64,000 nt of DNA, from positions 594,186-658,185 of the forward strand of contig NZ_JACHJP010000003.1 of NCBI RefSeq assembly GCF_014203715.1. The letters are read 5' to 3'. A program made the translations under genes and the position numbers. Shown piece by piece: positions 32,226 through 41,106 of this stretch (positions are counted from its first letter, which is position 1; every line of letters begins with the position of its first letter). The notes beneath the pieces were generated by a model. It was given only the letters and a program-made list of their open reading frames with translations, searched no databases and was not told the origin of the DNA. The DNA is from Streptosporangium saharense (lineage in GTDB: Bacteria; Actinomycetota; Actinomycetes; Streptosporangiales; Streptosporangiaceae).

Positions 32226-34091
32226 TCAGGATGAGACGACCTGGACGTCGGCGGCGCGGACGAACATCACCCGGTGGCCGAACTGGATCTGCCGGTAGCG
32301 CGCGTCCCCCCTGACGACCCGGTGCCGGACCGTGGCCGTGGCCGCCGAGCGCAGGTAGGAGCTCCGTGTCGTCAGGCCCAGGCTGTAGAACTGCCCGGCG
32401 GGCAGGGAGTACTGCAGGGGGACCACCTGCTGCGCGGACACGCCCCTGGGGTAGGCGGAGGCCTCGGGGTAGGCCCTGCCGTACAGCCTGACGGGGGAGC
32501 GGCCGGGTTTCGGGGTGACCAGGCGGCCCGAGGCGGGCACGGAGACCGGGGCGTCGGCGGGATCGTGGAACCAGGCCTTCTGCCCGAGATACCAGATGGC
32601 CGTCCAGTCACCCTCGCGGCCCGCCAGGGCGTAGCGCTGACCGGTCGAGGCGCGGGCCGCGTGGTCGTAGACGCTGTAGGTCGAGTCGTCGTCGGGGTGC
32701 CTGCCGACGTCCCTGACCAGCGGAGCCTCCTCGGAGGGGGCGCTGTGGAGCCAGACCGAGGCGGCGCTCCTCGGCGGGCAGTCGCCGGAGGAGGCGCAGC
32801 CGGTGAAGTAGGGCTGGTTGACGGCGTAGTCGGGCCTGATGATCACCGAGCGTGCGTCCCGGTTCCGCGCGGCGGTCAGCGGGTGGCCGAGCAGCTCGAA
32901 GTAGTGGGCCCAGTCCCAGTAGGGACCGGGGTCCTGGTGCATGCCGCGCACGGTCTGCGGGGTGGTGCCCGGCACGTTGTCGTGGCCGAGGATGTGCGCC
33001 CGGTCGAGGGGGATGTCGTAGCGCCCGGCCAGGTAGGCGACCAGCCTGGCCGACGCCTGGTACATCGCCTCGGTGAACCAGGCTCCCTTGGCGAGGTAGC
33101 CCTCGTGCTCGATGCCGATGGACCGGGAGTTGAAGTACCAGTTGCCCGCGTGCCAGCCGATGTCGTCGCACCGCAGGTGCTGGGCGACGTATCCGTCGGC
33201 GGAGCGCACGGTGTAGTGCCAGCTCAGGTAGTCGGGGTTCTTCACCAGCCTGGTCATCGCGTCGTAGGAGGTCTCCCCGTCGTGGATGACGATGTAGTCG
33301 ATCTGGCGGCGCCCGTCGTAGCGGTCGTGGTTGCCGTGGCCGCCGTTCCTCGTGCGCCGGTAGGCGGCGGGGATCCACTCGCAGGAGATCTCCCGGGGAC
33401 AGTCGGGCGTCACGGCGCCCGGCATCCGGCGCAGCGCGGGTGTCCCCGTCTCCGCCGGTGCCAGGCCGGGCGTTGGCGGCAGGACGATCCGTTCGCCGGT
33501 GTCGGTCACCCGGGTGGCTCCGGTGCGCATCGTCGCGTAGACCGCGTCGGCGAAGGCCCTGCCCGCGCCGGTCTCTCCAGGCCCCGGGTAGCGGGCGACG
33601 GCGGCGTACCACCCGGCCCCGCCTCCCAGGCGCCGATGGTGGTCGGCGAGCAGCGCGGCCCCCGCCCTGACGTTGGCGGCCGGGTCGGTCCGCAGCACGT
33701 CCGGGTCGGTCCCGGTCAGCTCGGCGGCCCGCCGCAGGGTGTCCTCGGGCGGGGTGGGCGTGACGTCCCGGATCATGACGCGGTACGGCCTGCTCTCGTC
33801 GCCCCGGGGATCGCCCTCGGCGTCCCGGTGACCGCCGGTCGTGACGGCTTGGCCGTCGACCAGGTGCATGGGGCCGTAGCCACCCGCGACGCTGGGCAGC
33901 CCCCGGTTGGCGTCCCAGCGCGACTCCATGTAGGACACGGCCAGCAGCACCCTCTCCGGCACGCCGTACTCCCTGGCCGCCAGGGTGAAAGCCTCCCGCA
34001 GCGGGGTCCCGTACGGCGGGGCCTGCCAGACGGGTGCCGGAGCCGCCAGTGTGAGGGCGGCGGCGAACGCTATCCCTGGCAGACGGCGCAT
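32226..34091 (-). CDS. secreted N-acetylmuramoyl-L-alanine amidase with N-terminal lysozyme-like region
   Basis: 621 residues. Signal peptide of about 18-22 residues; a lysozyme/transglycosylase-like segment at 30-190 (VLLAVSYMESRWDAN, with Glu56 in the catalytic-Glu place, and NVRAGAALLADHHRR); an amidase_2 zinc domain at about 262-400 (DYIVIHDGETSYDAMTRL, His270; HILGHDNVPG, His370; Asp388 in HQDPGPYWDW); and C-terminal SH3-like repeats (about 440-620). It should cleave peptidoglycan stem peptides outside the cell. The combination of a transglycosylase-like and an amidase part in one protein is a recurring actinomycete design. It is divergent from the gene at 34246 and monocistronic. Confidence 0.88.
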   Translation of the reverse strand: MRRLPGIAFAAALTLAAPAPVWQAPPYGTPLREAFTLAAREYGVPERVLLAVSYMESRWDANRGLPSVAGGYGPMHLVDGQAVTTGGHRDAEGDPRGDESRPYRVMIRDVTPTPPEDTLRRAAELTGTDPDVLRTDPAANVRAGAALLADHHRRLGGGAGWYAAVARYPGPGETGAGRAFADAVYATMRTGATRVTDTGERIVLPPTPGLAPAETGTPALRRMPGAVTPDCPREISCEWIPAAYRRTRNGGHGNHDRYDGRRQIDYIVIHDGETSYDAMTRLVKNPDYLSWHYTVRSADGYVAQHLRCDDIGWHAGNWYFNSRSIGIEHEGYLAKGAWFTEAMYQASARLVAYLAGRYDIPLDRAHILGHDNVPGTTPQTVRGMHQDPGPYWDWAHYFELLGHPLTAARNRDARSVIIRPDYAVNQPYFTGCASSGDCPPRSAASVWLHSAPSEEAPLVRDVGRHPDDDSTYSVYDHAARASTGQRYALAGREGDWTAIWYLGQKAWFHDPADAPVSVPASGRLVTPKPGRSPVRLYGRAYPEASAYPRGVSAQQVVPLQYSLPAGQFYSLGLTTRSSYLRSAATATVRHRVVRGDARYRQIQFGHRVMFVRAADVQVVSS

Positions 34092-34207
34092 GAGGGTTCC
34101 CTTCCGGCCAGATCACTACTCAGAGTTATGAGAGATTACCGATTGTCTTATGGCCGGGTGGAGGGAGATCCCCGGCAATGTTTTCTGCCCGGAATCGGGC
34201 AGAAAAC

Positions 34208-34237
34208 TTGGTAAACACCAACATGGATGCGTATGGT
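34208..34237 (+). promoter_or_regulatory. promoter with dre-like palindrome upstream of the glmS operon
   Basis: TTGGTA (34208-34213) and TATGGT (34232-34237) are 18 bp apart, a good -35/-10 pair. Over the -35 lies the inverted repeat TTGGTAAACACCAA (34208-34221), with the TGGT-N4-ACCA spacing of the dre element bound by DasR/NagR. The centre is AAAC instead of CTAG. Confidence 0.55.
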
Positions 34238-34245
34238 CCTCCTCT

Positions 34246-34521
34246 GTGTCGACGGCATGGCATCCCCACGAGGACCTCATCGCCCATCTGACCCGGACGA
34301 GCGCGCTCGGCCCGGGGGAGGCGGCGCGGGTGGTCGCGGACGTGCTGGCCTACTTCTCCGAGTCAACCGAGGAGTTCGTCCGGCGGCGTCACGCCGAGCT
34401 CAAGTCCAGGGGGCTGGTCAACGACGCGATCTTCCCCAGGATCGCCGCCGAGCTGGACTCCCGCCGTGTCGCCGCACCGGAACTCTCCCTGCGCCAGCTG
34501 CGCCGGATCGTCTACGGGTAA
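34246..34521 (+). CDS. small helical protein co-transcribed with glmS
   Basis: 91 residues from the GTG at 34246, 8 nt after the -10 box, so leaderless; an upstream in-frame start at 34150 would precede the promoter. Helical and charged, with LGPGEAARVVADVLAYFSES and FVRRRHAELKSRGLVNDAIF. No family is recognised. It ends 11 bp before glmS, which has its own AAGGAG, and is evidently in the same transcript. Confidence 0.7.
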   Translation: MSTAWHPHEDLIAHLTRTSALGPGEAARVVADVLAYFSESTEEFVRRRHAELKSRGLVNDAIFPRIAAELDSRRVAAPELSLRQLRRIVYG

Positions 34522-34532
34522 GGAGCGGTCAG

Positions 34533-36353
34533 ATGTGCGGAATCGTGGCCTACGTGGGGCCGAAGGACGCGGCCCCCATCCTGCTGGAGGGGCTGCAGCG
34601 CCTCGAATACCGCGGTTACGACTCGGCCGGCGTGGTGGTCTCCAACCGGGGCCTGAAGATGCGCAAGGTCAAGGGCAGGGTCGCCGATCTCGCGGCCGTC
34701 GTGCCCGCCAGGTTCAAGGGCACGCTGGGCATCGGGCACACCCGCTGGGCGACCCACGGCGCGCCCAGTGACGTCAACGCCCACCCGCACCTGTCCGCCG
34801 ACGAGCGCATCGCCGTCGTGCACAACGGCATCATCGAGAACGCCGACGAGCTGCGGGCCAAGCTGGAGGCCGACGGCGCGGTCTTCCTGTCGGAGACCGA
34901 CACCGAGGTGCTCGCCCACCTGATCGCCCGCACCGTCGAGGACGCCGAATCGCTGGCCGAGGCGGTCCGCGCCGCGCTCAAGCGGGTCGTCGGCACCTAC
35001 GGCGTCGCGGTCGTCGACGCCCAGCGCCCCGGCGAGGTGGTCGTGGCGCGCAACGGCAGCCCGATCGTGCTGGGCATCGGCGAGAAGGAGATGTTCGCCG
35101 CCTCCGACGTGGCCGCCCTGGTCCGCTACACCCGTCAGGTGGTGCACCTGGAGGACGGCGAGCTGGCGGTGCTGAAGGCCGACGGCTTCAACACCTTCTC
35201 CAGCGACGCGCGGGAGACGGCCAAGGAGCCGCTGACCGTCGACTGGGAGGCGGGGCACTACGACACCGGCGGCTACGAGCACTACCTGCTCAAGGAGATC
35301 TCCGAGCAGCCGGAGACCGTGGCCAGGACGCTGCGCGGGCGCCTCGACGACCGCTTCCACATCGCCCACCTCGGCGGTCTCAACATGGACGCGCGGGAGA
35401 GCCGCTCCTTCCGCCGGGTCAAGATCATCGGATGTGGCTCGGCCTACTACTCGGGCCAGATCGGCGCCCAGCTCATCGAGGAGCTGGCGCGCATCCCGTC
35501 GGACGCCGAGCCCGCCAGCGAGTTCCGCTACCGCAGCCCGGTCGTCGAGCCGGACACCCTCTACGTGGCGATCAGTCAGTCGGGGGAGACCTACGACACC
35601 CTGGCCGCCGTCCAGGAGCTCAAGCGCAAGGGCGGCCGGGTGCTCGGCATCGTCAACACCGTCGGCAGCGCCATCGCCAGGGAGGTGGACGGCGGCGTCT
35701 ACCTGCACGCCGGGCCCGAGGTCTCGGTGGCGAGCACCAAGGCCTTCACCTCGACCGCGGTCGCCTTCGCGCTGCTCGCGCTGCACCTGGGGCGGGTGCG
35801 TGACCTGTCGCCCGCCGACGGCCGCCGCATCGTGCAGGGCCTGCGCGCGCTGCCCGGCCAGATCGAGGAGATCCTCACCCTCGAACCCCGGATCAAGGAG
35901 CTGGCCGGGAAGTACGCCGACTCGCCGAGCATGATGTTCGTCGGCAGGGTCAGGGGCTACCCGGTGGCCAGGGAGGGCGCGCAGAAGCTCAAGGAGGTCT
36001 CCTACGTGCACGCGGAGGCCTACCCGGCCAGTGAGCTCAAGCACGGGCCGCTGGCGCTGATCGGCCCCGAGATGCCGACCGTGGCGATCGTCCCCGACGA
36101 CGAGCTGCTGGACAAGAACCTCACCACGCTGGGGGAGATCCGCGCGCGGGGCGGGCGGGTGCTCATGGTCGGGCACCGCGAGGCCGACCCCAGGCTGGCC
36201 GACGACTGCCTGGTGGTGCCCAGGAACGAGATCGAGCTCGACCCGATCCTGCTGTCGATCCCGCTGCAACTGTTCGCCTACCACGCCGCCGTCGCGCTCG
36301 GTCGGGACGTGGACAAGCCGCGCAACCTCGCCAAGAGCGTCACCGTGGAGTGA
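34533..36353 (+). CDS. glmS: glutamine-fructose-6-phosphate aminotransferase (isomerizing)
   Basis: 606 residues, the usual GlmS length. Makes glucosamine-6-phosphate for cell-wall synthesis. N-terminal glutaminase with nucleophile Cys2 (MCGIVAYVG), GHTRWATHGAPSD and NGIIENADELR; then two SIS domains with IIGCGSAYYSG, ISQSGETYDTL, GPEVSVASTKAFT and the C-terminal PRNLAKSVTVE. ATG at 34533 with AAGGAG. No glmS ribozyme is seen. The preceding small gene and the dre-like promoter suggest control by amino-sugar signals. Confidence 0.97.
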   Translation: MCGIVAYVGPKDAAPILLEGLQRLEYRGYDSAGVVVSNRGLKMRKVKGRVADLAAVVPARFKGTLGIGHTRWATHGAPSDVNAHPHLSADERIAVVHNGIIENADELRAKLEADGAVFLSETDTEVLAHLIARTVEDAESLAEAVRAALKRVVGTYGVAVVDAQRPGEVVVARNGSPIVLGIGEKEMFAASDVAALVRYTRQVVHLEDGELAVLKADGFNTFSSDARETAKEPLTVDWEAGHYDTGGYEHYLLKEISEQPETVARTLRGRLDDRFHIAHLGGLNMDARESRSFRRVKIIGCGSAYYSGQIGAQLIEELARIPSDAEPASEFRYRSPVVEPDTLYVAISQSGETYDTLAAVQELKRKGGRVLGIVNTVGSAIAREVDGGVYLHAGPEVSVASTKAFTSTAVAFALLALHLGRVRDLSPADGRRIVQGLRALPGQIEEILTLEPRIKELAGKYADSPSMMFVGRVRGYPVAREGAQKLKEVSYVHAEAYPASELKHGPLALIGPEMPTVAIVPDDELLDKNLTTLGEIRARGGRVLMVGHREADPRLADDCLVVPRNEIELDPILLSIPLQLFAYHAAVALGRDVDKPRNLAKSVTVE

Positions 36354-36453
36354 TCACGAAGCATCCCTGATGCCCCAATTGTGTTGCAGAAAGTGACATA
36401 TCTGTAACGTGGGGTATCGAGAGATCTGGGGGATCTCGGTGGAAGGGACGCTT

Positions 36454-37473
36454 ATGCACCGTAGGCGATTCCTCGCGCTCGCGCTGGGGGTCATGGTCGC
36501 CGGGGGCTGCGGTGACATGAGCGCTCCGGGAACAGGGCGCGCGGGCAGGCTGACCATCGTCGCGCCGGTCGCCCGTGGGCGGCGCTGGGACCACGCCGCC
36601 CGCGCGTTGGCCGCGATCCTGACCGGGGAGGGCATGGCCGGGGCGGTCGAGGTGAGCAGCGCAGGGGCGTCGGGGATGGCCGCGCTGACCGCGTTCGCGG
36701 CCCTCAGGGGACCCTTCGCGCGCGACGGCAGGGTGTTCCTCGCCGGGATGCCGATGCTGGCGGGTGGCGAGACCGCGGACGCGGACTCCGTGCTTGCGGC
36801 CTCGACCCCGCTGGCCAGGCTGGCCGGTGACTGGGCCGTCCTGGCCGTCTCCCCCAACTCCCTGCTGCGGACCTTCGAGGACTTCGCCGCGGCGCTGCGC
36901 CGCGACCCGGCGAAGCTGGTGGTCGGGGGCGGGACGGCGGGCGGATCCGACCACGTGCTCTACGGCATGATCGGCAAATGCCTCGGCGTTGACGTCAGGC
37001 TGCTGGACTACGCGGGCTACCCGACCGAGTCCGAGGCCGTCGAGGCGCTCGACGAGGGCCGGGTGGCCGCGCTCCTCGGCTCCGCGGGCTCCCTGCTGCC
37101 GAGGATCGCCACCGGCCGCCTGCTGCCGCTCGCGGTCTCCTCGGGGGAGCGGATCGACGGCATCGACGCGCCGACGCTGATGGAGCGGGAGGTGCGCGTC
37201 GAGTACGCCGACTGGTGCGGGGTGCTCGGCCCCCGCGCGATGACCCCCGAGGACCGGGACGAGGCGGTCGCCCTGTGCGACCGGATCGACGCCTCGTCCC
37301 GATGGCAGGCCGTGTGCGCCGCCAACGGCTGGCACCGGGCCTATCTGAGCGGTGACGACTTCCGCCAGTGGCTGGTCACGGAGACCCACCGCACCCGCGC
37401 GGTCCTCAACGAACTCGGGGTGCTGAGCGCCTCCGACACCAACTGCCGGGGCGGTTGCGCCGGGCGGCACTAG
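36454..37473 (+). CDS. lipoprotein, tripartite tricarboxylate (Bug/TctC-like) binding protein
   Basis: 339 residues from the ATG at 36454 with GGAAGGGA upstream. Signal with lipobox VAGGC, so membrane-anchored. The mature part has Bug-type features: VVGGGTAGGSDHVLY, VDVRLLDYAGYPTESEAVEAL and RLLPLAVSSGERIDG. Bug proteins bind carboxylates for TctAB transporters, but no TctA/TctB genes are nearby, so it is an orphan that may serve sensing or another transporter. Monocistronic; 100 bp after glmS. Confidence 0.82.
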   Translation: MHRRRFLALALGVMVAGGCGDMSAPGTGRAGRLTIVAPVARGRRWDHAARALAAILTGEGMAGAVEVSSAGASGMAALTAFAALRGPFARDGRVFLAGMPMLAGGETADADSVLAASTPLARLAGDWAVLAVSPNSLLRTFEDFAAALRRDPAKLVVGGGTAGGSDHVLYGMIGKCLGVDVRLLDYAGYPTESEAVEALDEGRVAALLGSAGSLLPRIATGRLLPLAVSSGERIDGIDAPTLMEREVRVEYADWCGVLGPRAMTPEDRDEAVALCDRIDASSRWQAVCAANGWHRAYLSGDDFRQWLVTETHRTRAVLNELGVLSASDTNCRGGCAGRH

Positions 37474-37644
37474 ACATGCCGTTCCTGGGTTTCCACCCAA
37501 CCCCCCAGGTCCGGTTCGACTGGAGGATTTCGGCCTATCAGATAGCAGTTGAGGGAAGTGTCGCTTTTGGCGGGGTATGCGGAATAGGCCGGGCGTCCCG
37601 GGGCATCCACCCGGCAAAGCGACCGTCAGGGGGGAAGACCGTCC

Positions 37645-38664
37645 GTGTCCAGATGGATCATCCTGATCACCTCGATGCTGGCCGCCATCGCCTGCGTGGA
37701 GATGGTACGGCGGGCGCTGCGCTGGAGGCTGATCGGCGAGCGGTGGGTCCTGGCAGGGCCACTCGTGCGCCGCTGCACCTGGCCCGCCTTCGCCCTGGCG
37801 GCCGTGGCGACCGCCAACACGCTTTACCGGCCCGGAATGGCGGAGGGGACGGTCGAGGACGCGATCGAGCGGACGATCACCCTCTTCATGATCGGGTGCG
37901 TCACCTGGCTGGCGATCCAGGCCGCCTACGCCGTCACCGACGTGGTCCTCGACCGCCTCGTCACCGTCGAGGGGGAGCGCAACCGGCGGGCCAGGCGGAT
38001 CCGCACCCAGATCACCCTGGTCCGCAGGGTCGCCTCCGCGGTGGTCATCCTGCTGGCGATGGGCGCCATGCTGTTCACCTTCCCGCAGGTGCGCGCCCTG
38101 GGCGCCGGACTGCTCGCCTCAGCGGGCATCGTGGGCGTCGTCGTCGGCATCGCCGCCCAGTCGATGCTGGGCAACCTGCTGGCCGGGTTGCAACTGGTCT
38201 TCAGCGACGCGCTCAGACTCGACGACGTGGTGGTCGTGCAGGGGGAGTGGGGACGGATCGAGGAGCTCAGCCTCACCTACGTGGTGCTGCGCCTGTGGGA
38301 CGAGCGCAGGCTGGTGCTCCCGGTCTCCTACTTCACCACCAACCCGTTCGAGAACTGGACGAGGCACACCAGCCGGGTGATCGGCGCGGTGATGTTCAGG
38401 ATCGACTGGACCGTCCCCGTCGAGGAACTGCGCGTCGAGCTGTACCGGGCCCTGCGTGAGCACCCGCTGTGGGACCAGAAGGACTGGACCCTCCAGGTCA
38501 CCGACACCCTGCCGAACGGGCTGCTCGAACTGCGGGCGCTGATGAGCGCCGCCGACTCGCCGAGCGCCTTCGACCTCAAGTGCGACATGCGCGAGCACCT
38601 GGTGAAGTACGTCAGGGAGCGGTATCCGGAGGCGCTTCCCCGGCTCAGGGTGGACATGACCTGA
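37645..38664 (+). CDS. MscS-family mechanosensitive channel protein
   Basis: 339 residues. N-terminal membrane helices (about 5-22, 45-65, 75-95), then the MscS pore/beta region: VRALGAGLLASAGIVGVVVGIAAQSMLGNLLAGLQL, followed by DDVVVVQGEWGRIEELSLTYV and the C-terminal domain. It likely lets ions pass under membrane tension. GTG start at 37645. The 171-bp gap before it holds no gene. It ends 9 bp from the convergent beta-helix gene. Confidence 0.9.
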   Translation: MSRWIILITSMLAAIACVEMVRRALRWRLIGERWVLAGPLVRRCTWPAFALAAVATANTLYRPGMAEGTVEDAIERTITLFMIGCVTWLAIQAAYAVTDVVLDRLVTVEGERNRRARRIRTQITLVRRVASAVVILLAMGAMLFTFPQVRALGAGLLASAGIVGVVVGIAAQSMLGNLLAGLQLVFSDALRLDDVVVVQGEWGRIEELSLTYVVLRLWDERRLVLPVSYFTTNPFENWTRHTSRVIGAVMFRIDWTVPVEELRVELYRALREHPLWDQKDWTLQVTDTLPNGLLELRALMSAADSPSAFDLKCDMREHLVKYVRERYPEALPRLRVDMT

Positions 38665-38673
38665 CCCGCCGGA

Positions 38674-40251
38674 TCAGGACGAGGGGCCGGGACGCAGCAC
38701 CCTGGCCGCGCCCGCGATCAGCGCGGTGGCCAGGATCCAGCCCGAGGCGATCAGCGTCCAGGCCAGCCACCGCGTCCAGCCGACCGGATCCCACGCCCCC
38801 CGCTGCTCGAAGACGCTCACCGGGGCCAGCAGGTCCAGCGTGTAGACGAACGGCTGGAAGACCCTCACCTCCTCGGGATCGATCTGCGTCGGGGGAACCG
38901 AGGCGAAGACCCCGGTGCCCGCGGCCAGCAGCACCGCGACCCACAGCCCGGCGAGCCAGGGGCGGTAGCCGTACCCCACGAGGAGGTCCAGCAGTCTGCC
39001 CCAGGTCCTGCCCGCGGGCCTGAGCGTGTGACGTCGCCGCCGCTGCTTGGCCAGCAGCACCCGCCGGGCGTCCTGCTCGTGGCCGATCTTGCGGAACCAC
39101 GCGGCAAGCTGCTCGTACGGCTGGGGTCGGTAGCCGTAGGGGTCCTTGTCCACCCAGGTCAGCCGGTCGGCGACGCTCCAGGCCGAGCCGCGCAGCGCCT
39201 CGTAGACGAGGCCGTTGAGATACACCCCGTCCGGATAGTCCGCGGGGGCGTCCAGCAGCACGCCGATGCGGGAGTAGGCGAGGTTGACCTCGCCCTCGAT
39301 GGAGGCGGGCCGCAGGATCAGCTCGTCCAACTGGGCGTGGCTCAGGTGCAGCACCCGGCCCGGGGCCCGCAACGACGCCCCGTCGAAGGACAGGACGCCG
39401 TTGACGCGCGCGTTGCGCATCCTGATCGTGCCGGTCGCCTGGAAGCCGCTGCTGAGCTCGGCGGCCCCGGCCTCCATGAAGTCCGCCTGGATCGCGTAGG
39501 GGCCCGTCGCGGTGATGACCGACCGTTGCAGGTAGATCCCGCCGAGGAACTTCGCGCCGATGATCCGCAGGCCGCCGCTGACCCGCATGTCCCGCATGAA
39601 GGCGCCGCCCTCGACGGTCAGGCCGCCCGCCCACAGCGCCCACTGCCCGTAGCGGTGCCCCCGCTCCCTGAGCTCCTCCTCGGACAGCTTCCTGCGCACG
39701 TCCTTGGGCGTGCCGTCCGGGACCCTGGCGGCCTCCCCGATGCCCAGCCGCAGCCCCGCGAACCTGATCTGCCCCTTGACGTGGGCGTTGTCCAGCCGGA
39801 TGCCGCTGTGGACGGTCGAGCCGTCGAGGTCGAGCATGGCGTTGACCGTGCACCCGGCCGCCCCGATCCGCGCTATCTCACATCCGCGCAGCCGTACCCC
39901 GACGGCGACCGTGTCGACCAGGGAGACGCCTCCCGGCAGGTAACAGTTGATCATGTGCAGCTTGCCGGTCAGCGTGGCGTCGGAGACGTCCAGCACGCCT
40001 GTGATGTGGGCGCCGGCCAGCCGCAGCCCGGCGCTCCTGCCCGGCTCCGGCTGCCGCGCGCCCAACAGCAGCGCCGCGACGACCTCGGCCCTGACCGTGC
40101 GCTCCGGCCCCCAACCGGCGCCGTTGGCCGGGTCGTCGGTCTCGTCGTCCCCGCTGCGCAGATCGACCCAGGCGCCCGTGGGGTAGGCGTCCCAGATCCG
40201 GCGCTCCGCGGGGCTCAACCTCAGGAAGGGACGCTTCAGCCGCACTGGCAT
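38674..40251 (-). CDS. membrane-anchored beta-helix (pentapeptide-like) protein
   Basis: 525 residues; ATG at 40251 or 40263 (neither has a strong ribosome binding site). Residues 75-350 repeat short strands every 20-25 residues (LRLAGAHITGVLDVSD, VRLRGCEIARIG, IRLDNAHVKGQI, GGLRIIGAKFLGG, IRMRNARVNGVLSFDG, VNLAYSRIGVLL), typical of a right-handed beta-helix. The C-terminus has two membrane helices (about 435-455 and 500-520). Such proteins are often labelled membrane-associated oxidoreductase without any cofactor motif being visible; the function is unknown. Divergent from the enoyl-CoA hydratase. Confidence 0.75.
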   Translation of the reverse strand: MPVRLKRPFLRLSPAERRIWDAYPTGAWVDLRSGDDETDDPANGAGWGPERTVRAEVVAALLLGARQPEPGRSAGLRLAGAHITGVLDVSDATLTGKLHMINCYLPGGVSLVDTVAVGVRLRGCEIARIGAAGCTVNAMLDLDGSTVHSGIRLDNAHVKGQIRFAGLRLGIGEAARVPDGTPKDVRRKLSEEELRERGHRYGQWALWAGGLTVEGGAFMRDMRVSGGLRIIGAKFLGGIYLQRSVITATGPYAIQADFMEAGAAELSSGFQATGTIRMRNARVNGVLSFDGASLRAPGRVLHLSHAQLDELILRPASIEGEVNLAYSRIGVLLDAPADYPDGVYLNGLVYEALRGSAWSVADRLTWVDKDPYGYRPQPYEQLAAWFRKIGHEQDARRVLLAKQRRRRHTLRPAGRTWGRLLDLLVGYGYRPWLAGLWVAVLLAAGTGVFASVPPTQIDPEEVRVFQPFVYTLDLLAPVSVFEQRGAWDPVGWTRWLAWTLIASGWILATALIAGAARVLRPGPSS

Positions 40252-40314
40252 CCGGCCTCTCATGTTCGGGGGGCGTTGGCGTTCCGTGAAGAACGTCCCG
40301 GAAGAATCTAACTC

Positions 40315-41106
40315 GTGGAGATCTTCAATGGTTTCGAATTGTCCGCCGACGGTCATGTCGCGACCCTGCGGATCAACCGCCCCGCCAAGCGCAACGCCAT
40401 GACCGTGGAGATGTGGCGGGCGCTGCCCACGATCCTGGCGCCGCTGGTGGACGACCCGGCCGTACGCGTCCTCGTCCTCACCGGCGCGGACGGCACCTTC
40501 TGCTCGGGGGCGGACATCTCCGAGATCGCCGGACTGGCCGAGGCGGGCGACGACACCGGCCTGACCGCCGTCGCCGAGGAGGCCCTGGCGGCCTTCCCCA
40601 AGCCGACGATCGCGATGATCGAGGGCTTCTGCGTGGGCGGGGGCTGCCAGCTCGCCATGGCCTGCGACCTGCGCCTGGCCGCCGAGGACGCCCGCTTCGG
40701 CATCACCCCGGCCAGGCTCGGCGTCGTCTACCCGCTGAGCGCGACCCGCCGCCTGGTCGGCCTCGTCGGGCCCTCGGCCGCCAAACTCCTGCTCTACTCG
40801 GCCGACCTCGTGGACGCCCCGGCCGCGCTGCGCACCGGCCTGGTCGACGAGGTCCACCCGCCCAGGGAACTGGGGGAGCGCGTGTACGGCCTGGCCCGCA
40901 CCTTCGCGGGTCGCTCCCAGCTCACCCTGACCGCGACGAAGGAGATCATCGGCGACATCGTGGCGGGCGGGGACGCCGAGACACGCGTGCGCGAGTGGCA
41001 GTCACGCTCCCGTGAGGAACAGGCAGAGGGGATCGCGGCCTTCCTTGAGGGCAGGCCCGCGCGCTTCCCGTGGAGCCGCGGCTACTCGGGGGACATGACC
41101 TCGTAG
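40315..41106 (+). CDS. enoyl-CoA hydratase/isomerase family protein
   Basis: 263 residues of the crotonase fold: VATLRINRPAKRNAM, the oxyanion-hole segment FCSGADISEIAGLAEAG, and IEGFCVGGGCQLAMACDLRLA with the Gly-Gly pair. The acidic residues expected in a hydratase are only partly placed, so isomerase or another crotonase activity is possible. Its 3' end overlaps the 3' end of the convergent VOC gene by 25 bp. Confidence 0.92.
   Translation: MEIFNGFELSADGHVATLRINRPAKRNAMTVEMWRALPTILAPLVDDPAVRVLVLTGADGTFCSGADISEIAGLAEAGDDTGLTAVAEEALAAFPKPTIAMIEGFCVGGGCQLAMACDLRLAAEDARFGITPARLGVVYPLSATRRLVGLVGPSAAKLLLYSADLVDAPAALRTGLVDEVHPPRELGERVYGLARTFAGRSQLTLTATKEIIGDIVAGGDAETRVREWQSRSREEQAEGIAAFLEGRPARFPWSRGYSGDMTS

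Noticed and set aside
34150..34245. Longer start of the gene before glmS
   Set aside because: The region holds the -35/-10 promoter and a palindrome. A start before the promoter would not be transcribed.
34522..34532. glmS ribozyme
   Set aside because: Only 11 bp lie between the previous stop and glmS, with a plain AAGGAG. No ribozyme could fit.
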